Counted from the stretch's first letter, positions 26,933 to 36,695 are shown. The stretch is DNA of 64,000 nt from UBA6059 sp965227155 (GCA_965227155.1 OZ245731.1:3844001-3908000), one strand, 5' to 3'. Notes: generated by a model not told the origin, from the letters alone. A program made the numbers and translations.

Positions 26933-28153
26933 ATGAATAAGAATAAGAACCTTGATGATATTGAATCAGCGATAGAAGCGATAAAAAATGGAGAGATCAT
27001 CATTGTAGTAGATGATGAAAATAGGGAGAATGAGGGCGATTTTATATGCGCTGCTGAGAAGGTAACACCAGAGATCATCAATTTTATGGCCAGAGAAGGT
27101 CGCGGCCTTATTTGTGCATCACTCATAGAAGACCGATGTGAGGAATTACAGCTTGAATTGATGGTAGGTAAGAACACAGCGTCCTATGAAACACCATTCA
27201 CCGTTTCCGTAGATCTTATCGGTCAGGGTACCAGTACAGGGATTTCGGCTAGTGATAGAGCTAAAACCATTCAAGCCCTTGTCAATGAAAATACCAAGCC
27301 TTCTGATCTTGGCAAGCCAGGGCATATTTTCCCTTTAAAAGCTAAAAAAGGAGGAGTACTTCGAAGAACCGGTCATACAGAGGCAGCTATTGATTTTGCC
27401 AGGCTTGCAGGATTGTACCCTGCGGGCGTACTAGTGGAAATCTTGAATGAGGACGGAACCATGGCACGGCTGCCTGATCTTAAAAAGGTTGCCAAAAAGC
27501 ATAATCTCAAGCTGGTGTCTATTGAAGACCTTATCAAATACCGGTTGGAGCATGAAAGCCTAATTGAAAAAGAGATTGCCGTGGATATGCCGACCAACTG
27601 GGGTGATTTTAAGTTGGTGGCCTACAAGCAGAAAAACACCGAAGAGAATCATCTGGCACTAGTGAAGGGTACGTGGGAGAAGGATGAGCCCATCATGGTG
27701 CGTGTACATTCTTCCTGTGTCACTGGGGATATTTTTGGTTCCTGCCGTTGCGATTGTGGGCCACAATTGCACGCAGCAATGGAGCAGGTGGACAGGGCTG
27801 GGAAAGGCGTGGTGCTATACATGAACCAGGAGGGAAGAGGCATTGGCCTGGTGAACAAATTAAAGGCCTACAAGCTTCAGGAAGAGGGCTATGATACCGT
27901 AGAGGCCAATCTAAAGCTCGGTTTTAGCATGGATAGCCGTGACTATGGGGTTGGTGCACAAATCCTCAGGGATCTGGGTGTAAGAAAGATCAAATTATTG
28001 ACCAATAACCCTAAAAAACGGGCCGGCCTAATCGGTTATGGCCTGGAAATTGTAGAGAATGTGGGCATAGAGATTGTGCCCAATAAACACAACCAAAAGT
28101 ATTTGGAAACCAAGCGTGATAAAATGGGCCATACCATTTTAAAACAACAGTGA
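26933..28153 (+). CDS. ribBA: Bifunctional 3,4-dihydroxy-2-butanone-4-phosphate synthase / GTP cyclohydrolase II
   Basis: The protein has 406 residues and catalyses both entry steps of riboflavin synthesis. The RibB half (about 1-205) shows DDENRENEGDF, GHIFPLKAKKGGVLRRTGHTEA and the metal-site residues within them. The RibA half (about 210-406) shows VHSSCVTGDIFGSCRCDCG with zinc cysteines at about 262, 273 and 275, then NQEGRGIGL and LTNNPKK. Both halves look catalytically complete. It is the first gene of a likely operon with the secreted unknown and surE. No other riboflavin genes are in the window. Confidence 0.96.
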   Translation: MNKNKNLDDIESAIEAIKNGEIIIVVDDENRENEGDFICAAEKVTPEIINFMAREGRGLICASLIEDRCEELQLELMVGKNTASYETPFTVSVDLIGQGTSTGISASDRAKTIQALVNENTKPSDLGKPGHIFPLKAKKGGVLRRTGHTEAAIDFARLAGLYPAGVLVEILNEDGTMARLPDLKKVAKKHNLKLVSIEDLIKYRLEHESLIEKEIAVDMPTNWGDFKLVAYKQKNTEENHLALVKGTWEKDEPIMVRVHSSCVTGDIFGSCRCDCGPQLHAAMEQVDRAGKGVVLYMNQEGRGIGLVNKLKAYKLQEEGYDTVEANLKLGFSMDSRDYGVGAQILRDLGVRKIKLLTNNPKKRAGLIGYGLEIVENVGIEIVPNKHNQKYLETKRDKMGHTILKQQ

Positions 28154-28158
28154 TTATT

Positions 28159-28767
28159 ATGCGACACATTTTTAGCATATTTCTATTTCTGGTTATCAGT
28201 CACACAGGATTTTCTCAAATGTTTCCTTCAGAAATCTGGCATGAAGGCTGGTTGGTTAATTCAGATAGGGATACACTAAAAGGCTATTTAAAATATGATA
28301 TGGAAGCTGATGCTGTTCAGGTAAAGAACGGTGAGGTCGTAAAAACCTACAGCAGCAGAGGTTTAATATTCTTTGAAATTTTTGATGAGTCGGTGGATAA
28401 TTACCGACAGTTTTACAGCCTGCCTTTCCAGGTGAATTACGATTACAAGGTGCCGATTTTATTTGAAGTACTTTATGAGGGTCCTTTAACATTATTGGTT
28501 AGAGAGTCCATTGTGGAAGAGACTGTGCCACAGATGCAGACCATGGCGATGGGTACCTTTAATACCCGTATGCGCCTTTCCTACACCTATTATTTTCTTG
28601 ATAAGAAAGGGAACATTACCCAGTATACGGGTAAGCGCAACGATTTACTGTCGATTATGGGCAGCAAATCGGGTAAGGTTAAGGGCTTTATGAAAGAAAA
28701 CAGACTTAAACCAGACAGAATGCGGGACCTGGTCAGGATTACCGCATTTTACAATTCGATCATTTAA
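28159..28767 (+). CDS. Secreted protein of unknown function
   Basis: The protein has 202 residues from the ATG; an in-frame GTG that overlaps the ribBA stop would add three. A signal peptide (about 1-20, ending GFSQ) leads to a beta-rich mature domain. It opens with WHEGWLVNSDRDTLKGYLKYD, a pattern I associate with Bacteroidota periplasmic proteins in which a short barrel-like fold begins with DGxxxxGxI/L motifs. No catalytic motif is visible. It sits between ribBA (5 bases) and surE (1 base), so it is cotranscribed with two cytoplasmic metabolic genes without an obvious reason. Confidence 0.8.
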   Translation: MRHIFSIFLFLVISHTGFSQMFPSEIWHEGWLVNSDRDTLKGYLKYDMEADAVQVKNGEVVKTYSSRGLIFFEIFDESVDNYRQFYSLPFQVNYDYKVPILFEVLYEGPLTLLVRESIVEETVPQMQTMAMGTFNTRMRLSYTYYFLDKKGNITQYTGKRNDLLSIMGSKSGKVKGFMKENRLKPDRMRDLVRITAFYNSII

Positions 28768-28768
28768 T

Positions 28769-29539
28769 ATGGCAAAACCCCTTATACTCGTTAGCAATGA
28801 CGATGGTATTGATTCGCGAGGCATACGTAAGCTCGTAGAGGTCATGAAAAATATTGGTGAAGTGGTAGTTGTAGCCCCTGATAGCCCGCAATCCGGCATG
28901 GGGCATGCCATCACAGTGGGAGATACCCTACGCATAACCGAATCAGACATTTTCCCTGACATCCAGGCTTATAAATGCAGTGGCACGCCTGCCGATTGCG
29001 TGAAGCTTGCTAAACATCAGGTGCTCAAAGACCGCAAGATAGACCTTGTTGTAAGCGGCATCAACCATGGCAGCAACACCAGCATCAGTGTGCTATATTC
29101 CGGCACCATGTCAGCAGCTATAGAAGGGGCCATTGAGGGTACACCTTCCATCGGTTTTTCACTCTGTGATTATAACCCAAAAGCTGACATGGATCACGTA
29201 GATGAATTTGTGGAGCTGATAGCTCGACAGGCATTGGCAAAAGGTATGCCTAAGGGCACAGCCCTCAATGTTAATATCCCGCATAAACAAAATGTGCCGA
29301 TCAAAGGCATTAAAATTTGCCGACAGGCCAATGCGAGATGGGAAGAGCAGTTTGACCAAAGATTAGACCCAACAGGCAGGACTTATTTCTGGATGGTAGG
29401 CAATTTCGTCAATCATGATAAAGGTGAGGATAATGACGAATGGGCCATTGCCAATAATTTTGTATCGTTGGTGCCATGCCAGTTTGACTTAACTGCACAC
29501 CACGCCATATCCATTTTGAACGACGACTGGGAATTCTAA
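28769..29539 (+). CDS. surE: 5'/3'-nucleotidase SurE
   Basis: The protein has 256 residues and carries the SurE motifs: ILVSNDDGIDSRGI with the metal-binding Asp pair near residue 10, APDSPQSGMGHAIT (metal-site Ser/Asn region), CSGTPADCV, VSGINHGSN and YSGTMSAAIEG. It removes phosphate from nucleoside monophosphates in the cytoplasm. The stop overlaps the convergent barrel-protein gene by 4 bases, so no dedicated terminator can lie between them. Confidence 0.96.
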   Translation: MAKPLILVSNDDGIDSRGIRKLVEVMKNIGEVVVVAPDSPQSGMGHAITVGDTLRITESDIFPDIQAYKCSGTPADCVKLAKHQVLKDRKIDLVVSGINHGSNTSISVLYSGTMSAAIEGAIEGTPSIGFSLCDYNPKADMDHVDEFVELIARQALAKGMPKGTALNVNIPHKQNVPIKGIKICRQANARWEEQFDQRLDPTGRTYFWMVGNFVNHDKGEDNDEWAIANNFVSLVPCQFDLTAHHAISILNDDWEF

Positions 29540-30360
29540 AAGCTGTAGCGAATGATCAGGTTCGCAGCAGGTACGGAATTATCAAAGGTACGGCCATAGC
29601 CCGGTATGGTATAGACATCAATAGGCTCCTGAGCATCATAGTCAATCATAAAGCGTAATCGAAGCGTTAAGCCAAGGTAAAGGTTATTGGCAATGCGGGT
29701 TTCTGAAAGCAGGTTAAGTTCTGCCCAATTGGCTGTGAGGCCCGACCTGGCAAAACTGCTTGACACGGTACCAAATAGCCCGGATGGACTTTCGATGGTA
29801 GGAGCACCTTCATCCTGAAAAGCAGCCTGACCGTACATTAAACCTAATCCAAGATTCGATTTGGCATTAAAAGCAAATAGATAGCCCAGGCCTGCACGTT
29901 GATAATCGCCCTCCACCTGGTAGTCGGCATTCCTGTAGGCATTATCAGGGGTGAGCGTTGCAAGTCCATATTCTGCAGCGAGGTAGAGCCCATTTCCAAA
30001 AACCAGCCTTACGCCTACTTCATTTTTTTGCTCCTGACCCGTTAGGTAACCGGCTATTTTGCCATAATCCAAATATATTCCGAAATCCCTGATCAGCCCT
30101 TTTTTAGTCTTTATGCTATCGGCCTTTTCTTTGTCATCTTTGCCTTCAGAGTCTTCAGCATTGATAACAGACAGATTTAGACGAAGTGAGTCAGGTATTA
30201 CTTTAATTCTACTTTTGGAAGATGGTGCCTGCTGTATTACTGTATCCTGAGGCATAGTTAGCACTGAGTCAGGTGCTGATACCCGAAGGGAGTCCTGTTG
30301 TGCCTGAGCGAGCCCAAACAAAAATGTCAGACTAATAGTAAGCCACAACCGTGCTGCCAT
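29536..30360 (-). CDS. Predicted outer-membrane beta-barrel protein (DUF6048-like)
   Basis: The protein has 274 residues. A signal peptide (about 1-20, ending AQAQ) is followed by a serine, proline and lysine-rich linker (about 22-90). The C-terminal barrel shows alternating strands (VGVRLVFGNGLYLAAEYGLATL, LGLGLMYGQAAF) and ends in a final aromatic residue, LIIRYSF, as expected for outer-membrane insertion. From memory it resembles the DUF6048 family, which is often paired with a small DUF6452-type lipoprotein, and such a gene precedes it here with a 29-base overlap. The family name is unverified and the function unknown. Confidence 0.75.
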   Translation of the reverse strand: MAARLWLTISLTFLFGLAQAQQDSLRVSAPDSVLTMPQDTVIQQAPSSKSRIKVIPDSLRLNLSVINAEDSEGKDDKEKADSIKTKKGLIRDFGIYLDYGKIAGYLTGQEQKNEVGVRLVFGNGLYLAAEYGLATLTPDNAYRNADYQVEGDYQRAGLGYLFAFNAKSNLGLGLMYGQAAFQDEGAPTIESPSGLFGTVSSSFARSGLTANWAELNLLSETRIANNLYLGLTLRLRFMIDYDAQEPIDVYTIPGYGRTFDNSVPAANLIIRYSF

Positions 30361-31048
30361 TGCTTGTACAGTTATTTACACAATTAAACTGAATGGAATC
30401 AAAAGTATGACTCACAATCTCAATATCCTCTGCTACAAACCCTATTCTGGATTTATCATCCTCATATGGTATTAATTGATACCGAAAATCGATGAAAAAC
30501 GCTTGCACCGGCAAAACCAGCCTTAGCATCGTTTCCGGTTGTTGTATGCTCAACGGTACTGAAAATACAGCGGCACTGTCTTGATAGCTGATTACATTAC
30601 CATTGGACAAAGCTATCAGGCTGTCAATACGGGTGAGCCCTTCTGCTAAAATTGCCAGTTGGCTATTAGAGAGATCGAGCAAGCTATCCGTTTGCGTGAA
30701 TAGCATTTCCAGCTGTAGCTGTAACTGCCCCAGGCTATCTTCCAAAACCTGAAGTTGTAGTGCAGCTTGTTCATAATCTACATTTCCTGCATCAATACTG
30801 TCCTGCACGATAGCCAATGAATCCACTACTATGGCCAGACTATCTTCAATAACAACGAGGTTACTATCTAATGTATTGGTTTCATGAGACAAGGAATCGA
30901 CCGTGAGACTTTGTTCGTTGATAGCCCTCTGATTGATAAATGAAAAACTGAGGGTAGGCTCACTATTCAGCACATCACAATCTATGCATTCTGCACAGCC
31001 TATCTGCATCAAAAGGATAACCAACAATATAAAAATCGGGCTTTTCAT
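30332..31048 (-). CDS. Predicted lipoprotein with long heptad region (DUF6452-like)
   Basis: The protein has 238 residues. The lipoprotein signal ends MQIGC, so Cys18 is the probable lipidation site, closely followed by CIDC. Residues about 45-150 are rich in regularly spaced Leu, Asp and Ser (repeats such as EDSLAIVVDSLAIVQDS), consistent with a coiled coil. The C-terminal domain is beta-rich with two late Cys (CVNNC) that could be disulfide bonded. The gene overlaps the downstream barrel gene by 29 bases, which suggests coupled translation and a joint envelope role. The coiled-coil insert appears unusual for the small lipoproteins I would compare it with. Confidence 0.7.
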   Translation of the reverse strand: MKSPIFILLVILLMQIGCAECIDCDVLNSEPTLSFSFINQRAINEQSLTVDSLSHETNTLDSNLVVIEDSLAIVVDSLAIVQDSIDAGNVDYEQAALQLQVLEDSLGQLQLQLEMLFTQTDSLLDLSNSQLAILAEGLTRIDSLIALSNGNVISYQDSAAVFSVPLSIQQPETMLRLVLPVQAFFIDFRYQLIPYEDDKSRIGFVAEDIEIVSHTFDSIQFNCVNNCTSNGSTVVAYY

Positions 31049-31084
31049 TAAGGCGCAAATATAGAAACTATGAGAAGGGAATTG

Positions 31085-33595
31085 TCATATTGGATCAACA
31101 TCAAAATATATTCCCAGACCACTTAGAGATTTCTCTGTCGTCAATTGCTTTGCATGGACTTGTAGTATTTTTTTAGCCTGAGAAAGATTTATATTGGTTT
31201 TTTCCAGTTTAATAATCACCTCCATCAGATATTGGTTTCTTATCCTGTTGATTACGGGCTCCTCAGGACCGAGTACCCTGTGTTTTCCGATTTCCGGAGT
31301 GATGGCCTGGGCATATTGGTGTGCGCCATTTCTGGCAATGGCAGCATCCTTATGTTTAAAGACCACCTTTATCAGTCTAAAAAAGGGAGGATAGTGAAAT
31401 TTTTGACGGTCTTTAATCTCATGGTGATAATATTTTTCAAAGTCATGCGTAAGTATCATTTTTAGGAGCTCCTGCTTAGGATCATAAGTCTGTACTACGA
31501 CCTGCCCCTGTTTGTCGCGTCGGCCTGCGCGGCCACTTACCTGCATGATGAGCTGAAAGGCTTTTTCATGCGATCTAAAGTCCGGATAATGGATCATCCG
31601 GTCTGCATCGATGACTGCTACCAGACCTACCCGTTCGAAATCCAGTCCTTTAGAAACCATTTGTGTGCCTACCAGTATTTGTACCTGGTTGTTTTTGAAG
31701 GCCTCCAATATTTTTTGATAGCCATATTTGGATCTGGTGGTGTCCAGATCCATGCGCTGCACAATATATTTGGGAAAGAAGAGAGATAGCGTCTCTTCCA
31801 GTCGCTCGGTGCCAAATCCTAGCGTTTTTATCTGGTTTGAGCCGCAAGCTTCGCATTCTGTTGGTACGGGTTCCTTATATCCGCAATAATGGCAGCGCAT
31901 CTCCTGACCATACTGATGGTAGGTAAGGCTGACTGCACATTGATGGCATTTAGGAATAAACCCACAATGCTGGCAGGTAACCAACGGTGCGTAGCCTCTT
32001 CTATTCTGAAAAACAATTACCTGCTCATCCCTTCCTAGTGTTTCCTCCATGGCCTCCAGTAAGGTCTGGCTAAATTCCTGCTTTACCAGTTTCTTTTTGC
32101 GTTGCTCTTTGAGGTCTATCAATGTAATTGCCGGCAATTGAATATTGCGGTAGCGATGGTTGAGCTGCACATAGCCATATTTCTTGTCCAGTGCATTCAT
32201 GTAAGATTCAAAGGATGGGGTAGCGGTTCCCAATAGGGTTTTTGCATGACTGTAATGGGCCAGCATGATTGCCACATCCCTGCCATGATAGCGGGGAGCT
32301 GGTTCATATTGCTTGAAGCTCGATTCGTACTCCTCATCAACGATGACCAACCCAAGGTTATCGAAGGGTAAAAAAACCGAAGATCTTACACCAACAATAA
32401 GCTTATAGTTACCTCGCAAAAGACCCAGCCAGACTTCTACCCGCTCATTATCAGAGTACTTGGAATGATAGACACCAATTTGATCACCAAAGACCAGCTG
32501 GAGGCGCTCCACGATCTGGGTTGTAAGCGCTATTTCAGGCAGTAAGTAAAGCACTTGCTGTCCGTTGGCTAATACTTCTTCAATGAGCTTAATGTAAATC
32601 TCAGTTTTACCACTGCCCGTTACACCTTGCAGCAGGGTAATATCGTGCGATTCGAAGGATGTCTTAATTTGATCTAAGGCATGGGCTTGTTCAGAAGACA
32701 AATCTGCACTTGATTTTGAGGCACTGCCTTTGGGAATACGTGAGATTATCTTTTCCCATTCTTCAAAAACGCCATTATTGGTGAGTGTTTTCATCGATGA
32801 ATTAGAAATCGGATAATTCAGCAGTTCACTCTTCTTTATGCCATGCTCATTTTGAGCCGGATCCTCCATCGCCGGCACAAGCTTTAGGTACTGCAGCAGC
32901 ACTTCCAATTGCTTTGACTTAGATTCAAGCTTTTCAAAAAGTGCCTCGAAAGCAAGCCTGTCATTGAGCAACTCTTTTTTGAGCCTGACATATCGTTCTT
33001 TTCTGGGCTTATACTTCTCTTTGATTTGCTCGAAAATGAGAATAGCTCCTTTTTTATTTAGGTTTCTAACCAGCTCATAGACGGTTTTTCTGTTAAGTAA
33101 ATTGCTGATTTGCTGATAGGTAAGCTGATCTTCCTGCTGCAGTAAGTTCAGCAATTCAAATTCTGTATCGCTGAATTGCTCAAGGTGATCCTCAAAATCC
33201 AGCTCAGGGTTGAGTTGAATGTAGGACTCACTGGAGAGCTTCAGACCTGATGGTATAGCCACATTAATAACCTCACCAATGGTGCACATGTAATAATTGG
33301 CGATCCACCGATAAAGCTTGAGTTGGATATCATGAATGATGGCATCCTCATCCATGACTTCCAAAATAGGTTTAGCCTCATATTTTTCCGGCTCCTGGTC
33401 ATGTATTTTGCCAATAATACCTGTTTGAATTTTTTGTCTACCAAAACTGATGATCACCCTACAGCCTACTTTTACCTGCTTTTTGAGGGCCTCCGGAACG
33501 AAGTAGGTAAAAAGACGAGGGATAGGAACAGGAAGCAGTACATCCACATACAGTTGTGGATCATGACCATGCCGTGCCTCCGTGTTTTCCTCCAT
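31085..33595 (-). CDS. priA: Primosomal protein N' (replication restart helicase)
   Basis: The protein has 836 residues. The N-terminal 3' DNA-binding domain (about 10-110) is followed by a superfamily 2 helicase: Walker A GVTGSGKTE (Lys330), motif II DEEY (420-423, where DEEH is usual), GTATPS, a zinc-ribbon block with four CxxC pairs (about CQHCG, CHQC, CHYCG, CEAC), and motif VI QVSGRAGR. It reloads the replicative helicase at stalled forks. It follows the DUF255 gene by only two bases in the same direction. The His-to-Tyr change in motif II is the only oddity. Confidence 0.96.
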   Translation of the reverse strand: MEENTEARHGHDPQLYVDVLLPVPIPRLFTYFVPEALKKQVKVGCRVIISFGRQKIQTGIIGKIHDQEPEKYEAKPILEVMDEDAIIHDIQLKLYRWIANYYMCTIGEVINVAIPSGLKLSSESYIQLNPELDFEDHLEQFSDTEFELLNLLQQEDQLTYQQISNLLNRKTVYELVRNLNKKGAILIFEQIKEKYKPRKERYVRLKKELLNDRLAFEALFEKLESKSKQLEVLLQYLKLVPAMEDPAQNEHGIKKSELLNYPISNSSMKTLTNNGVFEEWEKIISRIPKGSASKSSADLSSEQAHALDQIKTSFESHDITLLQGVTGSGKTEIYIKLIEEVLANGQQVLYLLPEIALTTQIVERLQLVFGDQIGVYHSKYSDNERVEVWLGLLRGNYKLIVGVRSSVFLPFDNLGLVIVDEEYESSFKQYEPAPRYHGRDVAIMLAHYSHAKTLLGTATPSFESYMNALDKKYGYVQLNHRYRNIQLPAITLIDLKEQRKKKLVKQEFSQTLLEAMEETLGRDEQVIVFQNRRGYAPLVTCQHCGFIPKCHQCAVSLTYHQYGQEMRCHYCGYKEPVPTECEACGSNQIKTLGFGTERLEETLSLFFPKYIVQRMDLDTTRSKYGYQKILEAFKNNQVQILVGTQMVSKGLDFERVGLVAVIDADRMIHYPDFRSHEKAFQLIMQVSGRAGRRDKQGQVVVQTYDPKQELLKMILTHDFEKYYHHEIKDRQKFHYPPFFRLIKVVFKHKDAAIARNGAHQYAQAITPEIGKHRVLGPEEPVINRIRNQYLMEVIIKLEKTNINLSQAKKILQVHAKQLTTEKSLSGLGIYFDVDPI

Positions 33596-33597
33596 TT

Positions 33598-35634
33598 TTA
33601 TTGGGCTAGTTGTTTTTTGGCGTCAAGGGTATTGAATACTGGTAACTGGCAGGCTTTGTTTTGACAAACGAAAATAGTTGTTTTTCCATCTATCGCTGAC
33701 CGGTCTTTGAGTAGGGGAAATGTCGACGCTTCTTTTGCACCCATGAATACGGCTTCAGGTATAAAATCAGATTTTAACTCGCTGGCATATTGAGTCACAT
33801 CATTTCCGATGATGATTATTTCGCGGCTGCCAATACATTTTTTTAGATGAAGTATTGCCCAATGTGAAAGATATTGAGGTTCCTTAATTAATAGGGGAAG
33901 CATCCTTTTTACCATATCCTCAGAGAGGTCTGCATAATCTTTTCGATCCAATGCAATCCCTAAATAATGTAGATTGTGTGCCATGGCGCCATTGGAACCT
34001 GGTATCACATTGTCAAAAATCTCTTTCTTTCTTGCTATCAGAGAAGAGGCATTAGCTCCGGTATAATAGAAGAATCCTTCCTCACTATCGTAAAACTGCT
34101 CAACAGCAGTATCTGTAAGTTTTTCAGCTTCAATCAACCATTCTTCTTCAAAAGTCACTTCATACAGGCTGATAAATCCTTCAATTACAAAGGCGTAATC
34201 TTCCAGGTAGGCATCAATGATGGAGTGTCCATTCTTGTAGCTCCTTTTTAGGTGACCATATTCTATCATTTTTGTGCGCAGGAAAGCAGCATTGTTTTTT
34301 GCCAGGATCAAAGCCTGCTCATTCCCGGTAGCTTCGTAAGCCAGGCATAGGCCTTTTAGGGTTAATCCATTCCACCCTGCGAGCACTTTATCATCCAATC
34401 CGGGCCTGATCCGTTTATTTCTTTCGACTAATAGTTTTTGTACAGCAGTATCTTTAATGTTTAGCCATTTTTCTTTTGATAACCCATGCTGTGCTGCAAA
34501 ATCATCATTAGCCACATTCCAGTATAAAATATTTCTACCGTCTTCCCAGTTGCCATTTTTAGTCAGGTTAAAATAATCAGCGATGAGGGGAAGTGTTTGT
34601 TTATCCTGCAATACCTCTTCAACTTCCTGGTAAGGCCAGGTGTAGAACTTACCTTCTACACCTTCGCTATCAGCATCCAGAGCGGCATAGAAACCGCCGG
34701 AAGCATCAGTCATTTCGTCGGCAAGCCAGTTAATGGTTTGGTGAATAACCTGCTTATAAAGCGGCTTTTTGAAAACCTTATAAGCATTGGCATAGAGACT
34801 GAGCAGTTGGCCATTGTCGTAAAGCATCTTCTCAAAATGTGGTGCAAACCATTCATCATCTACGCTATACCTTGCAAAGCCGCCTTTCAGTTGGTCGAAA
34901 ATGCCGCCCTGTGCCATGCGGTCTAAAGTAAGCTGTAGTTGAATAACCGCGTCCTCATGGTCTGACCAGCGTACATAATGCAATAGCCACTGCCAAATGC
35001 TGGGCATAGGAAACTTCGGTGCTCCCTTGGTACCGCCTTTTTTATTATCGATGCGTTTATTCAGAACCTGATAGAGTGCATGAATTTGATTTTCATCAAA
35101 ATCTCCCTGGCTTTGTGTAAGACCAAACTTGGCCAGCTCACTTTCATTTAAGGACTTTACAAAACCATCGGCGCTTTCTTCAATTTTCTCCCTTTGTTCG
35201 GTGAAGGCTTTTTTTACGTTTTCCAATACCTGCTTCCAGGCATTCGGTGGGAAATAGGTGCCACCATAAAAGGGCTTCTGATCCGGAGTGAGAAAGACAT
35301 TGAGTGGCCACCCGCCATGAATGCCCATTGATTGGATTGCATCCATGTATATTTGATCAACATCAGGTCGCTCTTCCCGGTCCACCTTTATGGAGATGTA
35401 ATCCCTGTTCATGAGCGCTGCCAGGGTCTCATTTTCGAAGCATTCGCGTTCCATTACATGGCACCAATGGCAGGAGGAATATCCAATGGATAGGATGATG
35501 GGTTTATCCTCCTTTTTAGCTTTATCCAATGCTTCCTGGCTCCACGGGTACCACGCTACCGGATTGTATGCATGTTGAAGCAGGTATGGGCTTGTTTCTT
35601 TAATTAAATGATTGGCCTTTGATTCAGGTTGCAT
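33598..35634 (-). CDS. Thioredoxin-domain protein of the DUF255/YyaL (SSP411) family
   Basis: The protein has 678 residues from the ATG giving MQPESKANHL; a start 13 codons upstream would run further into the GSCFA gene. The N-terminal thioredoxin-like domain has NPVAWYPW and CHWCHVME (Cys55, Cys58). The remainder is an (alpha/alpha) toroid typical of the family, including GGTYFPP, LNVFLTPD and DAYLEDYAFVIEGFISLYE. Family function is unsettled, with a redox or glycan-epimerase-like role proposed. It overlaps GSCFA by 11 bases and precedes priA by two, forming a three-gene operon. Confidence 0.93.
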   Translation of the reverse strand: MQPESKANHLIKETSPYLLQHAYNPVAWYPWSQEALDKAKKEDKPIILSIGYSSCHWCHVMERECFENETLAALMNRDYISIKVDREERPDVDQIYMDAIQSMGIHGGWPLNVFLTPDQKPFYGGTYFPPNAWKQVLENVKKAFTEQREKIEESADGFVKSLNESELAKFGLTQSQGDFDENQIHALYQVLNKRIDNKKGGTKGAPKFPMPSIWQWLLHYVRWSDHEDAVIQLQLTLDRMAQGGIFDQLKGGFARYSVDDEWFAPHFEKMLYDNGQLLSLYANAYKVFKKPLYKQVIHQTINWLADEMTDASGGFYAALDADSEGVEGKFYTWPYQEVEEVLQDKQTLPLIADYFNLTKNGNWEDGRNILYWNVANDDFAAQHGLSKEKWLNIKDTAVQKLLVERNKRIRPGLDDKVLAGWNGLTLKGLCLAYEATGNEQALILAKNNAAFLRTKMIEYGHLKRSYKNGHSIIDAYLEDYAFVIEGFISLYEVTFEEEWLIEAEKLTDTAVEQFYDSEEGFFYYTGANASSLIARKKEIFDNVIPGSNGAMAHNLHYLGIALDRKDYADLSEDMVKRMLPLLIKEPQYLSHWAILHLKKCIGSREIIIIGNDVTQYASELKSDFIPEAVFMGAKEASTFPLLKDRSAIDGKTTIFVCQNKACQLPVFNTLDAKKQLAQ

Positions 35635-36613
35635 TGATTTTTGCTTTAAGGTTTTGAATCTCCTCTTCAACATTAAAATGGGCTGATAAATTCTCCAGTT
35701 TTAGGATTGTATCCTGTAGAAATTTTTGATGCGCCTTTGATTCGGCATGTAATGGCCGGTGATTGATCGCCAACCTTATTTTGTGCCATTGTTCCAGCAA
35801 ACTTCTGGAGGCTTCATCAAATGCATTATGCAGAAACTGTTGCCAAATGTAGGCTTCTGCCTCCTTTGTAGGATGCACTCCATCATTTTTGTAGTACCGA
35901 TAATCGCGCAATTCGTCCATCATTATTTCATACGAGGGAAAATAGTAGCAATGGCTATGCGAGTCCACCATTTCCTGCACTGCCACACGTAATAGGGACT
36001 TACTGTACATGTTTTCTGATAACCCATGTCTCGCATGCCTTACCGGACTGACAGTAAATATGAATTTGACTTCCGGATTGATCGTTTCTACCTGCTTAAT
36101 CATACTTACCAGGGCTTGGTTAATCGAATTGGCATCTAATGTCTCTTTGGTGAATAGGCTCTGGTTTTGCTTATGGCAGTTGGCTACTATCTCTCCATCT
36201 GCCTTTAACCGATATACTATAGCGCTTCCTAAAGTAATAATGACCCAATTAGCCTTTTTAAGAAATGTTCCTGCCAGCTTCTTCATCGCCTCAATGTGAT
36301 CAGTGAGATGTTGCCGGTTAAGCGCAGATAGGGTAGAGTGATAGTTGAAATGAAGATGCACATCCTGATCCTGAGTAAACCGTGATTGATCAGGGGCAAT
36401 ACCGCCAAGTGCGTTATTGATACATCTTGCTATGGATATGGGGTCATAAATGGTTCCAAATGGGTTGCTAAGGGCATTGATTTTATTGATTGACAAGTAA
36501 TCACCTATCATCGCTGAGAAACACGATCCAATTGAAAAAATGCTGTCTTTGTGACTGATTTTTTCCGGCCATGGTTGAAAACTAACTGTGGTTGTTGAAT
36601 TATGAATACCCAT
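35624..36613 (-). CDS. GSCFA family protein
   Basis: The protein has 329 residues. The family signature GSCFS lies at residues 29-33, followed by NPFGTIYDPISIA, VITLGSAIVY, FTVSPVRHARHGLSEN and DGVHPTKEA. The pattern of GSxF near the N-terminus and a late D-x-x-H resembles SGNH-type esterases, so an ester hydrolase acting on cell-surface material is plausible but unproven. It is the first gene of the unit with the DUF255 gene and priA. Confidence 0.9.
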   Translation of the reverse strand: MGIHNSTTTVSFQPWPEKISHKDSIFSIGSCFSAMIGDYLSINKINALSNPFGTIYDPISIARCINNALGGIAPDQSRFTQDQDVHLHFNYHSTLSALNRQHLTDHIEAMKKLAGTFLKKANWVIITLGSAIVYRLKADGEIVANCHKQNQSLFTKETLDANSINQALVSMIKQVETINPEVKFIFTVSPVRHARHGLSENMYSKSLLRVAVQEMVDSHSHCYYFPSYEIMMDELRDYRYYKNDGVHPTKEAEAYIWQQFLHNAFDEASRSLLEQWHKIRLAINHRPLHAESKAHQKFLQDTILKLENLSAHFNVEEEIQNLKAKINAT

Positions 36614-36666
36614 GATCTATAAGACAAGTTATTACAGTATGGTTAATATCCCATTTGAAATTGGGC

Positions 36667-36695
36667 AAAAAAAAAGCACCAGGAAGGTGCTTTTT
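36667..36695 (-). terminator. Terminator of the rpsF-rpsR-rplI operon
   Basis: In the minus direction a 10-bp stem (AAAAAGCACC with GGTGCTTTTT) and a 5-base loop are followed by more T residues, 21 bases after the rplI stop. Confidence 0.92.
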
